Positions 8,395 through 16,304 are shown, counted from the first letter of the stretch. The stretch: 38,703 bases of DNA from Nevskiaceae bacterium (GCA_018883185.1 VEQP01000025.1:1-38703), one strand, 5' to 3'. Translations and numbers: made by a program. Notes: generated by a model from the letters alone, not told the origin.

Positions 8395-8445
8395 AGGGCG
8401 ATTGTATCCTTGTGACAATCCGTGTTGACGTAACATAATCCTGTC
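8395..8445. promoter_or_regulatory. Interlocked divergent promoters for pirin and NADH dehydrogenase
   Basis: The 51-bp spacer holds two overlapping promoters. For pirin (minus), TACAAT at 8401–8406 lies 6 bases before the ATG, with TCAACA about 18 bp upstream. For the dehydrogenase (plus), CATAAT at 8434–8439 lies 6 bases before the ATG at 8446, with TTGTGA about 18 bp upstream. Both predict transcription starting at or next to the start codon. A small inverted repeat ATTGT (8401–8405)/ACAAT (8415–8419) overlaps the pirin -10 and might be an operator, but it is too short to assign. Confidence 0.55.
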
Positions 8446-9774
8446 ATGCCGAAATCAGCGGGCTCTACCCTACCCAAAATCGTCGTCGTCGGTGGCGGCG
8501 CCGGTGGCCTAGAACTCGTCACCCGCTTGGGCGATACCCTCGGTCGCAAGGGCCGCGCCGAAGTCACGCTCATCGAGCGCGGGCGTACCCACTTCTGGAA
8601 GCCGCACTTGCACGAACTCGCCGCGGGCACCGTGGATCTCGATGTGCATGAGCTCGACTATCTCGCGCAGTCACACTGGCACGGCTTCCGGTATCGCTTT
8701 GGCGAAATGATCGGGCTAGACCGGACGAGCCGTCAGGTGCTTGTCGGCCCCGTGAACGACGAAAATGGCGAGCAGATCGTGCCCGCTCGGCGCATCGACT
8801 ACGACATCCTCGTGCTCGCCGTCGGCAGTCGCATCAATGATTTCGGCACGCCCGGCGTCACCGAGCACGCCATCGCTCTCGAAAGCACACAAGAAGCGGA
8901 TCGTTTCCATCGGCGCCTCATCAACGCCTTCCTGCGTGCGCACGCCCAGACCGAGCCGCTGAGGCCCGAGCAGCTGAATGTCGCCATCGTGGGCGCGGGA
9001 GCCACGGGCGTGGAGCTGTCGGCCGAGCTGCACAACGCCACGCGCGAACTCGTCTCCTTCAGCCTCGACAACATCGACCCCGACAAGCACATCCGGCTGC
9101 ATCTGATCGAAGCGTCGCCACGCATTCTCCCGGCGCTACCCGAGCGGATCTCCGCGGCGGCCGCGAAGTTGCTGCATGAACTCGAAGTCGAGGTGCACGT
9201 GAATGCACGCGTTGCTGAGGTGCTGCCGCAAGCGGTGAAACTCGCCGACGGCACCATCATCGCTGCGGAAATGGTGGTGTGGGCCGCAGGCGTGAAGGCA
9301 CCGGGCTTCCTGAGCGACCTTGGTTTGCAGGTCAACGCCGTCAATCAACTCATCGTCGACGCCACGCTGTGCTCGCCTGATGATCCGCGGATCTTCGCAC
9401 TCGGCGACTGCGCGGCAGCCGCTTGGGCCGGGCAGCCGGGGCGAAACGTCCCCCCGCGCGCCCAGGCCGCGCACCAGCAGGCGAGTTATCTCGCCAAAGC
9501 CATCCGTCGACAACTCGCTGGGAAACCGCTCCGCCCTTGGCGCTACCGAGATTTCGGCTCGCTGGTCTCACTCGGTGAGTACACAACGGTCGGCAATTTG
9601 ATGGGCAATTTCGTCGGCGGCAACCTGTGGCTCGAGGGCCTCTTTGCCCGCTGGATGTACATGTCGCTCTACAAACTACACGAGCTCGCGCTGCATGGTT
9701 TCTGGAAGACCTCGCTCACCACGCTCGCACGCATGATCGCCGCGCAGACCGAACCGCGCGTCAAGTTGCACTAG
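8446..9774 (+). CDS. ndh: Type II NADH dehydrogenase (NDH-2), FAD-dependent
   Basis: This 442-residue enzyme oxidises NADH and reduces quinone at the inner face of the membrane without pumping protons. The first dinucleotide-binding fold is IVVVGGGAGGLELVTRLGD near residue 12 (FAD). The second, VAIVGAGATGVELSAELH near residue 180, binds NADH. The FAD-binding FALGDCAAA lies near residue 322. An amphipathic C-terminal region (LFARWMYMSLYKLHELAL) is the expected membrane anchor. Length matches the family. The ATG is preceded by a CATAAT box at 6 bases and no Shine-Dalgarno sequence, consistent with a leaderless mRNA. It converges on galK with 12 bp between stops. NDH-2 is the best fit; sulfide:quinone reductase-like relatives are less likely because their paired cysteines are absent. 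Confidence 0.93.
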   Translation: MPKSAGSTLPKIVVVGGGAGGLELVTRLGDTLGRKGRAEVTLIERGRTHFWKPHLHELAAGTVDLDVHELDYLAQSHWHGFRYRFGEMIGLDRTSRQVLVGPVNDENGEQIVPARRIDYDILVLAVGSRINDFGTPGVTEHAIALESTQEADRFHRRLINAFLRAHAQTEPLRPEQLNVAIVGAGATGVELSAELHNATRELVSFSLDNIDPDKHIRLHLIEASPRILPALPERISAAAAKLLHELEVEVHVNARVAEVLPQAVKLADGTIIAAEMVVWAAGVKAPGFLSDLGLQVNAVNQLIVDATLCSPDDPRIFALGDCAAAAWAGQPGRNVPPRAQAAHQQASYLAKAIRRQLAGKPLRPWRYRDFGSLVSLGEYTTVGNLMGNFVGGNLWLEGLFARWMYMSLYKLHELALHGFWKTSLTTLARMIAAQTEPRVKLH

Positions 9775-9786
9775 CGTCAAACAATA

Positions 9787-10956
9787 CTAGAGGCGTCGCG
9801 CTCCATGCGCCGGTTGCACGACCGTCATGAACGGCACCGCCTTGCGCACCGCGCGAAAGTGATTCTGGATCGTGGTGCGTAGCATCGGCACGGCCGCCGT
9901 AGCAACCACCGCGACCAGACATCCACCGAAGCCCGTACCCGTCATGCGCACGCCGCCCTTGCCGCCCATTGCCTCCTGCATGGCATCAGCCAGATCATCG
10001 AGCTCGGGCAATGTCACCTCGAAATCATCGCGCAAAGAGGCGTGGCTCTCGGCCATGACGGTACCGAGCAGCGCGAGATCGTTCCGACCCAGCGCTTCGG
10101 CAGCCGCCACCGTCCGCGAGTTCTCCGTGATGACATGCCGTGCGCGGCGTACGAGTCGTGGTTCGAGCTCGGGTTCCTTCTCGAGCAGTTGTGCGAGCGT
10201 CAGTTCGCGCAACGAGGCGGCCCCTAAAACCTCGGCCGCTGTTTCGCACTCGCGACGGCGCTCCTCGGCGGCCGCATCGGCCGAGCCTTGCTGCACGCCG
10301 GAATGCACGATCAGAACCGAGCTGCCCTGAGGCAGTGGTACGGCGCGACGCTCGAGCGTCGCGCAGTTAACGAGCGTGGCGTGGCCACCGCGAGCCGTCA
10401 TCGATACCAGAGGATCGATCACCCCTCGGTGATACCCAGCGTACCGACGCTCCGACCCTTCGACGAGCTGCGCAAGTTGCAACGGCTCGGGCTCACGCAC
10501 ACCCAATGATTGGAAGAGCCCGATCGCCACAGCCACGCTGAGCGAGGTCGACGACGACAACCCAGCGCCCTGCGGCACGTTGCCGGCCAGAACAAGATCA
10601 AAACCGCCGGACAGACGCGCAGCGCTATCGCCCTGCTGTAGCGCGGCGAATACGCCGCGAACGTGATTCGCCCAAGAGCCCGCGGGCAACGGCTGCAGCG
10701 AGGCCATCGCGAACTCATCGACGCTATTGGCGAGATCGAGTGCCACCACGCGCACTCGACCGTCGACTCGCGGCGCCATCGCGACGATCGAGCCGAACGG
10801 GATCGCGCAAGGCAGGGCCCAGCCCTGATTGTAGTCGGCGTGATCGCCAAGCAGATTCACCCGCCCCGGTGCATAGGTCAGCCACTGAGGGTCGCGCCCC
10901 GCATGCTGACGGAAGCCGTCGATCGCCCTCTGCTGCAGTGCGGAATCAACCGGCAT
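9787..10956 (-). CDS. galK: Galactokinase-like GHMP kinase
   Basis: This 389-residue GHMP kinase would phosphorylate galactose, or a related sugar, at C1 using ATP. The galactokinase signature is APGRVNLLGDHADYNQG near residue 28, where the usual form is GRVNLIGEHTDYN. The sugar-contacting Glu is Asp and the Thr is Ala; the catalytic Arg, His and second Asp remain. The ATP-binding loop is PQGAGLSSSTSLSVA near residue 135. The catalytic-base region is HRGVIDPLVS, with Ile–Asp–Pro in place of Met–Asp–Gln. The C-terminal motif is MTGTGFGGCLVAV. It is the last gene of the thyA–SET–folA series, 8 bp after the folA stop. No other galactose gene is nearby, so both setting and motif leave substrate specificity open. 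Confidence 0.85.
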   Translation of the reverse strand: MPVDSALQQRAIDGFRQHAGRDPQWLTYAPGRVNLLGDHADYNQGWALPCAIPFGSIVAMAPRVDGRVRVVALDLANSVDEFAMASLQPLPAGSWANHVRGVFAALQQGDSAARLSGGFDLVLAGNVPQGAGLSSSTSLSVAVAIGLFQSLGVREPEPLQLAQLVEGSERRYAGYHRGVIDPLVSMTARGGHATLVNCATLERRAVPLPQGSSVLIVHSGVQQGSADAAAEERRRECETAAEVLGAASLRELTLAQLLEKEPELEPRLVRRARHVITENSRTVAAAEALGRNDLALLGTVMAESHASLRDDFEVTLPELDDLADAMQEAMGGKGGVRMTGTGFGGCLVAVVATAAVPMLRTTIQNHFRAVRKAVPFMTVVQPAHGARRL

Positions 10957-10964
10957 TGCTGGCC

Positions 10965-11468
10965 TTAATCCCGACGCCGCAAGTCCACGAAGCTCATGTC
11001 GTAGGCGTGCCGCTCGTCAGCGACGTACCGCTCACGGGTCTGCTCTTGCCAGACCGCAAGATCAAATGCCGGCAGGAATGCATCACCCGCGGGTGCACCG
11101 TGCACCTCGGTCAACAAGATCCGCGTCGCCTCGGGCAAGGTCAGCGCGTAGATCTCCGCGCCACCAATCACCATGATCTCCTCGCGCTCGCCCGCAGCAG
11201 CGCGTGCAGCGGGCCAGCTCGTGACCACGGAGACCTCGGGGTCAGCGGGTCGGAACTGAGCGCTGCGGGTCAGCACGATGTTGTGTCGACCCGGCAGCGC
11301 CCGACCGATGGATTCAAAGGTTTTGCGGCCCATCACCACGGGCTTGCCGAGCGTCGCCGCCTTGAACCGACGCAAGTCCTCGGGCAGTCGCCACGGCAGC
11401 CCACCGGCGTGACCAATCACGCCGTTGTCGGCGCGGGCCACGACGAGGGTGACGTGGGCTTGAGTCAT
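10965..11468 (-). CDS. folA: Dihydrofolate reductase
   Basis: This 167-residue cytoplasmic enzyme reduces dihydrofolate to tetrahydrofolate with NADPH, regenerating the cofactor consumed by thymidylate synthase encoded two genes upstream. The N-terminus THVTLVVARADNGVIG-type strand leads to GLPWRLPEDLRRFK, containing the active-site acidic residue. PVVMGRKTFESIGRALPGR is the NADPH-binding loop and IMVIGGAEIYALTLP is the second cofactor motif. The length is normal. The ATG overlaps the stop of the SET gene by 4 bases (11465–11468), so translation is probably coupled. The family is certain. Confidence 0.96.
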   Translation of the reverse strand: MTQAHVTLVVARADNGVIGHAGGLPWRLPEDLRRFKAATLGKPVVMGRKTFESIGRALPGRHNIVLTRSAQFRPADPEVSVVTSWPAARAAAGEREEIMVIGGAEIYALTLPEATRILLTEVHGAPAGDAFLPAFDLAVWQEQTRERYVADERHAYDMSFVDLRRRD

Positions 11469-12073
11469 CTGCTACGACGGCGCGGTGCGCTCTTACCCTT
11501 GCGCGGTGCGCTCGTGCCCTTGCGCGGTGCGCTCGTGCCCTTGCGCGGTGCGCTTTTGGCAGGCCGGGACGATTTCTTTTTGGCCGCTGATTTCTTCGGA
11601 GCAGGCCGCTTGGCCGGCCAAAGCATCGTGCCGCGGCACTTGGGCGAGCCGCAGCGGCAGGCAAAGATTTCATCGACGTTCGGCGGATCGTCCTTCTCGC
11701 GACCGATCTCGTAGTCGTAGCCGAGCTCTTGGCCGGCCTCGATGACGCGGGTCGTCTCGATGAACACGCGACTCTGCTCGATCACCGACTCGCAGTTGCC
11801 GTCGCAGGAGTGATTGATGAAACGCGCAGCATTGCCCTTCACCCCGGCATCGATGACCGTCTTCTTGTCGACGATGAAGAGGAAAGTGTGATTGTCGTTC
11901 GGGTCGTGATCTTCGTAGCGCGCATCGGCCTCGGCATGCGAGATGCGGTCTCCCAGATACTCAATGACCCGCGTGCCCTTCGGGATACGCTTGGCGGCAA
12001 AGACACCCTTGCCATGGATCTTCGAGTTGCGGACCTTGATCCAGGGGCTGGTGCGCATTTCAGGTATCGCCAC
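11465..12073 (-). CDS. SET-domain protein lysine methyltransferase with histone-like basic tail
   Basis: This 202-residue protein carries a SET domain at about residues 10–130, predicted to transfer methyl groups from S-adenosylmethionine to lysine. Landmarks are KIHGKGVFAAKRIPKGT, the cofactor/catalytic motif ARFINHSCDGNCE near residue 83, and QELGYDYEIG near 114. A post-SET zinc motif CRCGSPKCRGTM follows near 139–150. From about residue 153 the sequence becomes a low-complexity Lys/Arg/Ala/Pro/Ser tail with tandem KGTSAPR units, resembling linker-histone or H3-tail sequence. It is encoded between thyA and folA and overlaps folA by 4 bases. Bacterial SET proteins of this type have been reported to methylate DNA-associated or ribosomal proteins. 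Whether the tail binds DNA or is a self-substrate is inference. Confidence 0.92.
   Translation of the reverse strand: MAIPEMRTSPWIKVRNSKIHGKGVFAAKRIPKGTRVIEYLGDRISHAEADARYEDHDPNDNHTFLFIVDKKTVIDAGVKGNAARFINHSCDGNCESVIEQSRVFIETTRVIEAGQELGYDYEIGREKDDPPNVDEIFACRCGSPKCRGTMLWPAKRPAPKKSAAKKKSSRPAKSAPRKGTSAPRKGTSAPRKGKSAPRRRSR
11480..11554. repeat. 21-bp in-frame tandem repeat in the SET gene tail
   Basis: Units begin at 11480, 11501 and 11522, each starting GCGCGGTGCGCTC, with a partial fourth unit from 11543. Units 2 and 3 are identical, and unit 1 differs from them only at TTA in place of GTG. The period is seven codons, giving KGTSAPR-type repeats. Identical units suggest recent slippage, so copy number may differ between strains without breaking the frame. 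Confidence 0.9.
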
Positions 12074-12106
12074 GGAGTACTCCTCGAGTTGTGTGGTGTC
12101 AAAAAC

Positions 12107-12901
12107 TCAAACAGCCACCGGCGCACGAATCGCCGGATGACATTGGTAATTACGGAACTCGATGTCCTCGTACTGATACTCGAACAGGCTCGCTGGCCTG
12201 CGATGCAGTAAGAGTTCGGGCAGCGGCAGCGGTTCGCGCGATAACTGCAGGTCCGCTTGCTCGAGGTGGTTGAGATACAGGTGACAGTCGCCGCCCGTCC
12301 AGACGAAATCGCCGACGGCCAGATCCGTCTGCGCAGCCACAAGATGCGTCAGCAATGCGTAGGACGCGATATTGAACGGCACGCCGAGGAAAATATCCGC
12401 ACTGCGCTGATACAACTGGCACGAGAGGCGCCCGTCAGCGACGTAAAACTGAAAGAGCGCATGGCAAGGCATCAAGGCCATCTTCGACAGTTCACCCACG
12501 TTCCACGCGCTCACCATGATGCGGCGCGAATCGGGTTGGGTGCGCAGCTGTCGCAGCACCTCAGCCATCTGATCGATGCTGCCGCCCTCGGGCGTCGGCC
12601 AGGAGCGCCACTGCTTGCCGTACACGGGCCCGAGGTTGCCCTCGGCATCGGCCCACTCGTCCCAAATGGTTACGCCATGCTCGCGCAGGTATGCGGTGTT
12701 CGTGTCGCCCCGCAGAAACCACAGCAACTCGTGTACGACCGACTTGAGGTGGATTTTTTTGGTGGTGACCAGCGGAAATCCGGCACGCAGATCGAAGCGC
12801 ATCTGGTGCCCGAACACCGACAAGGTTCCGGTACCCGTTCGGTCGGTCTTGCGCGTGCCGTGCTCGCGCACATGACGCAAGAACTCGAGGTACTGCCTCA
12901 C
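12107..12901 (-). CDS. thyA: Thymidylate synthase
   Basis: This 264-residue enzyme makes dTMP from dUMP using methylenetetrahydrofolate, releasing the dihydrofolate that folA recycles. The sequence is canonical and full length. [17 protein letters not shown] binds the phosphate near residue 20, [12 protein letters not shown] lies near 58, and the nucleophile is Cys in [12 protein letters not shown] near residue 146. [17 protein letters not shown] and the cofactor-binding Asp region follow. The ATG overlaps the lgt stop by 4 bases (12898–12901), a common gammaproteobacterial pairing. A 33-bp gap precedes the SET gene. Confidence 0.98.
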   Translation of the reverse strand: MRQYLEFLRHVREHGTRKTDRTGTGTLSVFGHQMRFDLRAGFPLVTTKKIHLKSVVHELLWFLRGDTNTAYLREHGVTIWDEWADAEGNLGPVYGKQWRSWPTPEGGSIDQMAEVLRQLRTQPDSRRIMVSAWNVGELSKMALMPCHALFQFYVADGRLSCQLYQRSADIFLGVPFNIASYALLTHLVAAQTDLAVGDFVWTGGDCHLYLNHLEQADLQLSREPLPLPELLLHRRPASLFEYQYEDIEFRNYQCHPAIRAPVAV

Positions 12902-13701
12902 GCAGCGCTCCGCGCGAAATTGCCCGAGGGCTGCGGGTTGCGGTACGCGAGAGCAAGCAGCACGACGCCACCGATGAGCATGGGCAAGGTCAGCAGATGA
13001 CCCATGGTGAACCAGCCGCCGAAGAGATAGCCGATGTGCTGGTCAGGCAAACGCCAGAACTCGACGGTCAAGCGACCAAACGCGTACATGATGAGAAAGA
13101 GGCCTGAGGGCGCAAGCCGCGGTCGCGGACGCGAGGTGAACCACCAGAGCACGATGAAGAGCAGCAGGCCCTCGAGTGCGGCTTCGTAGAGCTGGGTCGG
13201 ATGACGAACCACACCATCGACCCGCATGCCCCAGGCCACCTCGGTGGGACGACCCCAGAGTTCGCCGTTGATGAAGTTGCCGATGCGCACCGCCAAGATG
13301 CCTAGGCCTGGCAAAGCGGCTGCAAAATCAAACACGTCTGCCACAGCACGCCCACGACGAGCGGCGAAAACCGCCAGAGCCACCAGCACACCGATGAGGC
13401 CGCCGTGAAACGACATGCCGCCTTCCCAGATTCGCAGCAGATACAAAGGGTCCTGCATCCACTGATCGAAGCCGTAAAAGAGCGTGTAGCCCAGACGACC
13501 ACCCAGGATCACGCCGAGCATGCAGAAGAACACGAAATCGTCGACGTCGATGGGCTTCCAGCTCGACCCCGGTGCTGCGGCGCGACGACGACCGAGCCAC
13601 CACGCCGCAGCAAAGGCGATGAGGTAGGTGATACCGTACCACCGCACTTTGAGCGGACCGAGTTCGAGTGCGACAGGATCGAAGCCGGGGTAATCGATCA
13701 T
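12898..13701 (-). CDS. lgt: Prolipoprotein diacylglyceryl transferase
   Basis: This 267-residue polytopic inner-membrane enzyme transfers diacylglycerol from phosphatidylglycerol to the lipobox cysteine of prolipoproteins, the first step of lipoprotein maturation. The Lgt signature [20 protein letters not shown] lies near residue 140, with [14 protein letters not shown] before it and [15 protein letters not shown] sequence ([12 protein letters not shown]) after it. About seven hydrophobic segments are visible. ATG 13701 has TACAAT ending exactly 6 bases upstream, indicating a leaderless start and an independent promoter despite the upstream rlmI. The gene is overlapped by thyA at its stop. 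Confidence 0.96.
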   Translation of the reverse strand: MIDYPGFDPVALELGPLKVRWYGITYLIAFAAAWWLGRRRAAAPGSSWKPIDVDDFVFFCMLGVILGGRLGYTLFYGFDQWMQDPLYLLRIWEGGMSFHGGLIGVLVALAVFAARRGRAVADVFDFAAALPGLGILAVRIGNFINGELWGRPTEVAWGMRVDGVVRHPTQLYEAALEGLLLFIVLWWFTSRPRPRLAPSGLFLIMYAFGRLTVEFWRLPDQHIGYLFGGWFTMGHLLTLPMLIGGVVLLALAYRNPQPSGNFARSAA

Positions 13702-13713
13702 CGGGCGATTGTA
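13702..13713 (-). promoter_or_regulatory. -10 box of lgt (leaderless-type)
   Basis: Read on the minus strand, GATACAATCGCCCG runs directly into the lgt ATG. TACAAT occupies 13708–13713 and leaves 6 bases to the start codon, so the transcript should begin at or beside the A of ATG. No strong -35 is visible. The 13-base sequence GATACAATCGCCC is identical upstream of pirin. Confidence 0.55.
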
Positions 13714-13729
13714 TCGCGCGAGCGGGTCG

Positions 13730-14977
13730 TCAGGCGCGAGTCACGCGACAGAAAAACGCCTTGAGGTAGCGCGTCTCGGGAATCGCCGGGTGTACCGGGT
13801 GATCCGGCGACTGCCCACCCTGGTGCAGCACCTGCACCTCGCACTGCGCCTGTCGGGCTGCCCCTTGGATCGCTCGCAGCAAATCCTCCGCGGCGAGGTG
13901 ATGACTGCAGGAGCAGGAGACGAGCAGGCCCTCGGAATTCAACACACGCAGCGCGAGCTGGTTCAGCTTGCGATACGCCGCCTGCCCCTGCGGCGCCTCC
14001 TTGCGACGTTTGATGAATGCCGGTGGGTCGATGATCACGGCGTCAAAACGCTCACCCGCTGCAGCCAGCGCCGCGAGTACCTCGAAGGCATCGCCGCGAT
14101 GCAGGCGCAGGCTTCGAGCCGCGGCGTTGGGAATCTGCGCCGAATTAGCCGTGAGATTGGCGGCAGCGCGCTCCAGCGCCGACGCCGATGAATCCACGCA
14201 CTCCACGCCACTCGCTCCAAGGGCGGCCGCCGTGCAGGCCCAACCGCCTGCGTAGCTGCAGACATCGAGCACTCGCGCCCCGACTGGCAAGAAACGAGCG
14301 AGCAGACTGCGGTTGAAGGTCTGATCGTAGAACCAGCCGGTTTTCTGACCCGACTCGAGACCGACCCGAAACCGCAGTCCAGGCCCACCCGGGAGTGTCT
14401 CGATGACTTCGAGTTCGCTCGGCATCGATCCGAAGGCTGGCACGCATTCGTGCGGCAGCGCCTCGAGATCGCGCGCCCCCGTGTCGTTTTTCCAGATCAG
14501 CGCTGCAGGCGCCAGCACCTCGCCGACGGCCGACTCGATCATCGGCCGCAGCACATCCATGCCGCGGGTTGCGATCTGGCCGATGACCACATCACCGAAT
14601 CGATCGAGCACGAGCCCCGGCAGCCCATCAGACTCGCCGAATACCCAACGGTAGTGCGGCGTCGACGAGAGCGCCTCGCGAAGACGCAACGCCGAGCGCA
14701 GGCGCTCGACGATGAAGGCTTCTCCGAGGCGTGAGGAGGAGTTGCGATGCAGGATCCGTGCGGCAATCAGCGTGGCCGGATTGACGTAGGCCACACCGAG
14801 CGGCTCGCCCCGATCACTGAGCAACCGCACTTGCTCGCCGGGCGCCAAGCGGGTGAGCGGAGTCGCCGTGGTGTCGATCTCGTTGCTGAACACCCAAAGG
14901 TGCCCCGCACGTAAACGACGGTCCTCGCCGCGTCGCAGACGCAGCTCGGGAAGGGTGGAATCGACTGATGCGCTCAC
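13730..14977 (-). CDS. rlmI: Class I SAM-dependent 23S rRNA cytosine methyltransferase, RlmI-like
   Basis: This 415-residue protein has an N-terminal PUA-like RNA-binding domain (LRRGEDRRLRAGHLWVFSNE, residues about 13–90). A Rossmann methyltransferase domain follows, with the SAM loop DVCSYAGGWACTAAALGA near residue 240 and the catalytic region IIDPPAFIKRRKEAPQG near 320. The later VSCSCSHHL carries the cysteine-rich motif expected of RlmI-type m5C enzymes (E. coli RlmI modifies C1962). The start is GTG at 14977, with GGAGAG 5 bases upstream. It precedes lgt by 28 bp. Related YccW-type enzymes would give the same annotation. Confidence 0.92.
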   Translation of the reverse strand: MSASVDSTLPELRLRRGEDRRLRAGHLWVFSNEIDTTATPLTRLAPGEQVRLLSDRGEPLGVAYVNPATLIAARILHRNSSSRLGEAFIVERLRSALRLREALSSTPHYRWVFGESDGLPGLVLDRFGDVVIGQIATRGMDVLRPMIESAVGEVLAPAALIWKNDTGARDLEALPHECVPAFGSMPSELEVIETLPGGPGLRFRVGLESGQKTGWFYDQTFNRSLLARFLPVGARVLDVCSYAGGWACTAAALGASGVECVDSSASALERAAANLTANSAQIPNAAARSLRLHRGDAFEVLAALAAAGERFDAVIIDPPAFIKRRKEAPQGQAAYRKLNQLALRVLNSEGLLVSCSCSHHLAAEDLLRAIQGAARQAQCEVQVLHQGGQSPDHPVHPAIPETRYLKAFFCRVTRA

Positions 14978-15013
14978 AGAGCTCTCCGCGCGGGCGGTAC
15001 GCCGGCGCGGAGT

Positions 15014-15262
15014 CTAGCGGATCGGCAGGCTCGCGGCCTTGTGGGCCTTCAAGGCCACATCGCGCCGCGCACTCATCTCATCGTGCAGCGCCTTCATGGC
15101 ATCGGAACCGGTGGTCACGCAAAGGAAGGGGAACAGCCCGTGCAGGATGCAGGCGATACCGGCGATCAGCATGCGCAGCCCGAAGGCAGACGCCTTGAAG
15201 AGATGACCGAAGTACGTCTCTCCGACGGTGGCAGGGTGTTCCGTAAACCACTTCATGCTCAT
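15014..15262 (-). CDS. DUF6356 family small membrane protein
   Basis: This protein of about 82 residues has the hallmarks of DUF6356: an N-terminal WFTEHPATVGETYFGHL and a following hydrophobic stretch MLIAGIACILHGLFPFLC, likely one or two membrane passes. A charged C-terminal helix (DAMKALHDEMSARRD) completes it. The function of the family is unknown. ATG 15262 and ATG 15256 are both possible; AAGG lies close upstream of both. It is divergent from the Lrp/AsnC gene, 36 bp ahead of rlmI on the same strand. Confidence 0.8.
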   Translation of the reverse strand: MSMKWFTEHPATVGETYFGHLFKASAFGLRMLIAGIACILHGLFPFLCVTTGSDAMKALHDEMSARRDVALKAHKAASLPIR

Positions 15263-15375
15263 AGCCCTTAACTCTACCGACGCAGCCCTGCAACGGGATT
15301 GCGAATACATGGACAGGGGCCCTTGTCATTGGCAATATTGGTTCTTAAATAAGGCAATACAGACAACTTTGTTTC
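15263..15375. promoter_or_regulatory. Divergent spacer between DUF6356 gene and lrp-like regulator
   Basis: This 113-bp spacer has an AT-rich right half. A possible plus-strand promoter is TTGTCA, a 17-bp spacer and TAAATA. The palindrome CAATATTG lies in that spacer. Lrp/AsnC proteins often bind AT-rich palindromes near their own genes, so autoregulation is plausible but not shown. No Shine-Dalgarno sequence is visible before the GTG start of the regulator. Confidence 0.35.
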
Positions 15376-15843
15376 GTGGACAAGCTTGATCGTAAAATCC
15401 TGGACATCCTGCAGAAAGACGCCAGCCTGACGGCCGCCGAGGTCGCCGAGCGCGTGGGTCTCTCTAAAGCGCCCTGCTGGCGGCGCATGCAGCGCCTGCG
15501 CGAAACGGGCGTGATCCGGCGCACGGTGGCGCTGCTCGATGCCCGCGCGCTGAATGTGGGCACTACAGTATTCGTCACGATCAAAGCACCGAGCCACAGT
15601 GCCGGCTGGTTCGAGCGCTTCGCCAAGGTCGTGCGCGATCTGCCCGAGGTCACCGAGTTGCACCGCATGAGCGGTGATGTCGACTATCTACTGCGGGTGG
15701 TCGTGCCTGACATCGAAGGCTACGACGCCGTCTACAAGCGTTTGATCGCCGCGCTAGAGATGCTCGATGTCAGTGCGAGCTTCTCGCTTGAGACCATCAA
15801 GTCCACCACCGCCTTGCCGCTCAATTACGTCAAGACGGACTGA
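15376..15843 (+). CDS. Lrp/AsnC family transcriptional regulator
   Basis: This 155-residue DNA-binding protein has an N-terminal winged helix-turn-helix (MDKLDRKILDILQKDASLTAAE, then VGLSKAPCWRRMQRLRETGVI). The C-terminal RAM ligand-sensing domain, at about 65–150, includes VTELHRMSGDVDYLLRVVVPD. The family forms dimers to octamers and responds to amino acids. The likely start is GTG at 15376, since the family begins at LDxxDxxIL. The gene lies next to HIT and DUF486 genes that offer no clue to its effector. It converges on the HIT gene with 6 bp between stops. Confidence 0.94.
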   Translation: MDKLDRKILDILQKDASLTAAEVAERVGLSKAPCWRRMQRLRETGVIRRTVALLDARALNVGTTVFVTIKAPSHSAGWFERFAKVVRDLPEVTELHRMSGDVDYLLRVVVPDIEGYDAVYKRLIAALEMLDVSASFSLETIKSTTALPLNYVKTD

Positions 15844-15849
15844 GCGGCC

Positions 15850-16290
15850 TCACGCTCGTTCAAGCAATCGCGACTGCAAGCGCAAGCGCAGCCCTTCAAG
15901 ATCGGCCTCCCGCCACAGTGGCGCCGTCGACCAGTCGTAGGCCCAAGGGTGGGCCGTGGCGAGACTCGGCGCTTCGTCGCGGTAGCGCGGCACGAGGTGC
16001 ACGTGCAGCGCCGGCTCCTGATTGCCGAACATGGCGTAGTTGATGCGCAGCGCCCCGGTCTCGGCGAGCAGCGCATCGCCAAGCCGCGCCATGTCGGCGA
16101 GAAACTGTGCGCGCACCTCGCCTGCGAAGGCATTGAGATCCGCGACCACCGGGTCGGGCAGCAGCAGCACATATCCGCGCAAGAACTGCCGCTCACCAAA
16201 CACCGCCCAGCCCGAGGGCAGACGCGCGATCAGCGTCGGGTCATTGCCGGCGCGTAGTTGCTCGACCCGGCGATGGATGGCGGTGGTCAT
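15850..16290 (-). CDS. HIT-like protein with degenerate histidine triad
   Basis: This 146-residue protein resembles the histidine-triad nucleotide hydrolase/transferase superfamily. It has VFGERQFLRGYVLLLPDPV, then NYAMFGNQEPALHVHLVPRY at about 97–116. The triad normally reads H-x-H-x-H; here the first His is Ala (ALHVH), while the two following histidines, including the usual nucleophile position, remain. The substrate is unknown. Its ATG is only 14 bp from the divergent DUF486 start, so the promoters must overlap. It could be a catalytically altered HIT relative. Confidence 0.82.
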   Translation of the reverse strand: MTTAIHRRVEQLRAGNDPTLIARLPSGWAVFGERQFLRGYVLLLPDPVVADLNAFAGEVRAQFLADMARLGDALLAETGALRINYAMFGNQEPALHVHLVPRYRDEAPSLATAHPWAYDWSTAPLWREADLEGLRLRLQSRLLERA

Positions 16291-16304
16291 GTCAATATGT
16301 TCGC

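Noticed and set aside
8401..8419. ATTGT/ACAAT inverted repeat as a redox-regulator operator
   Set aside because: Arms of five bases inside an AT-containing promoter are too short; they coincide with promoter elements and no known operator consensus fits well.
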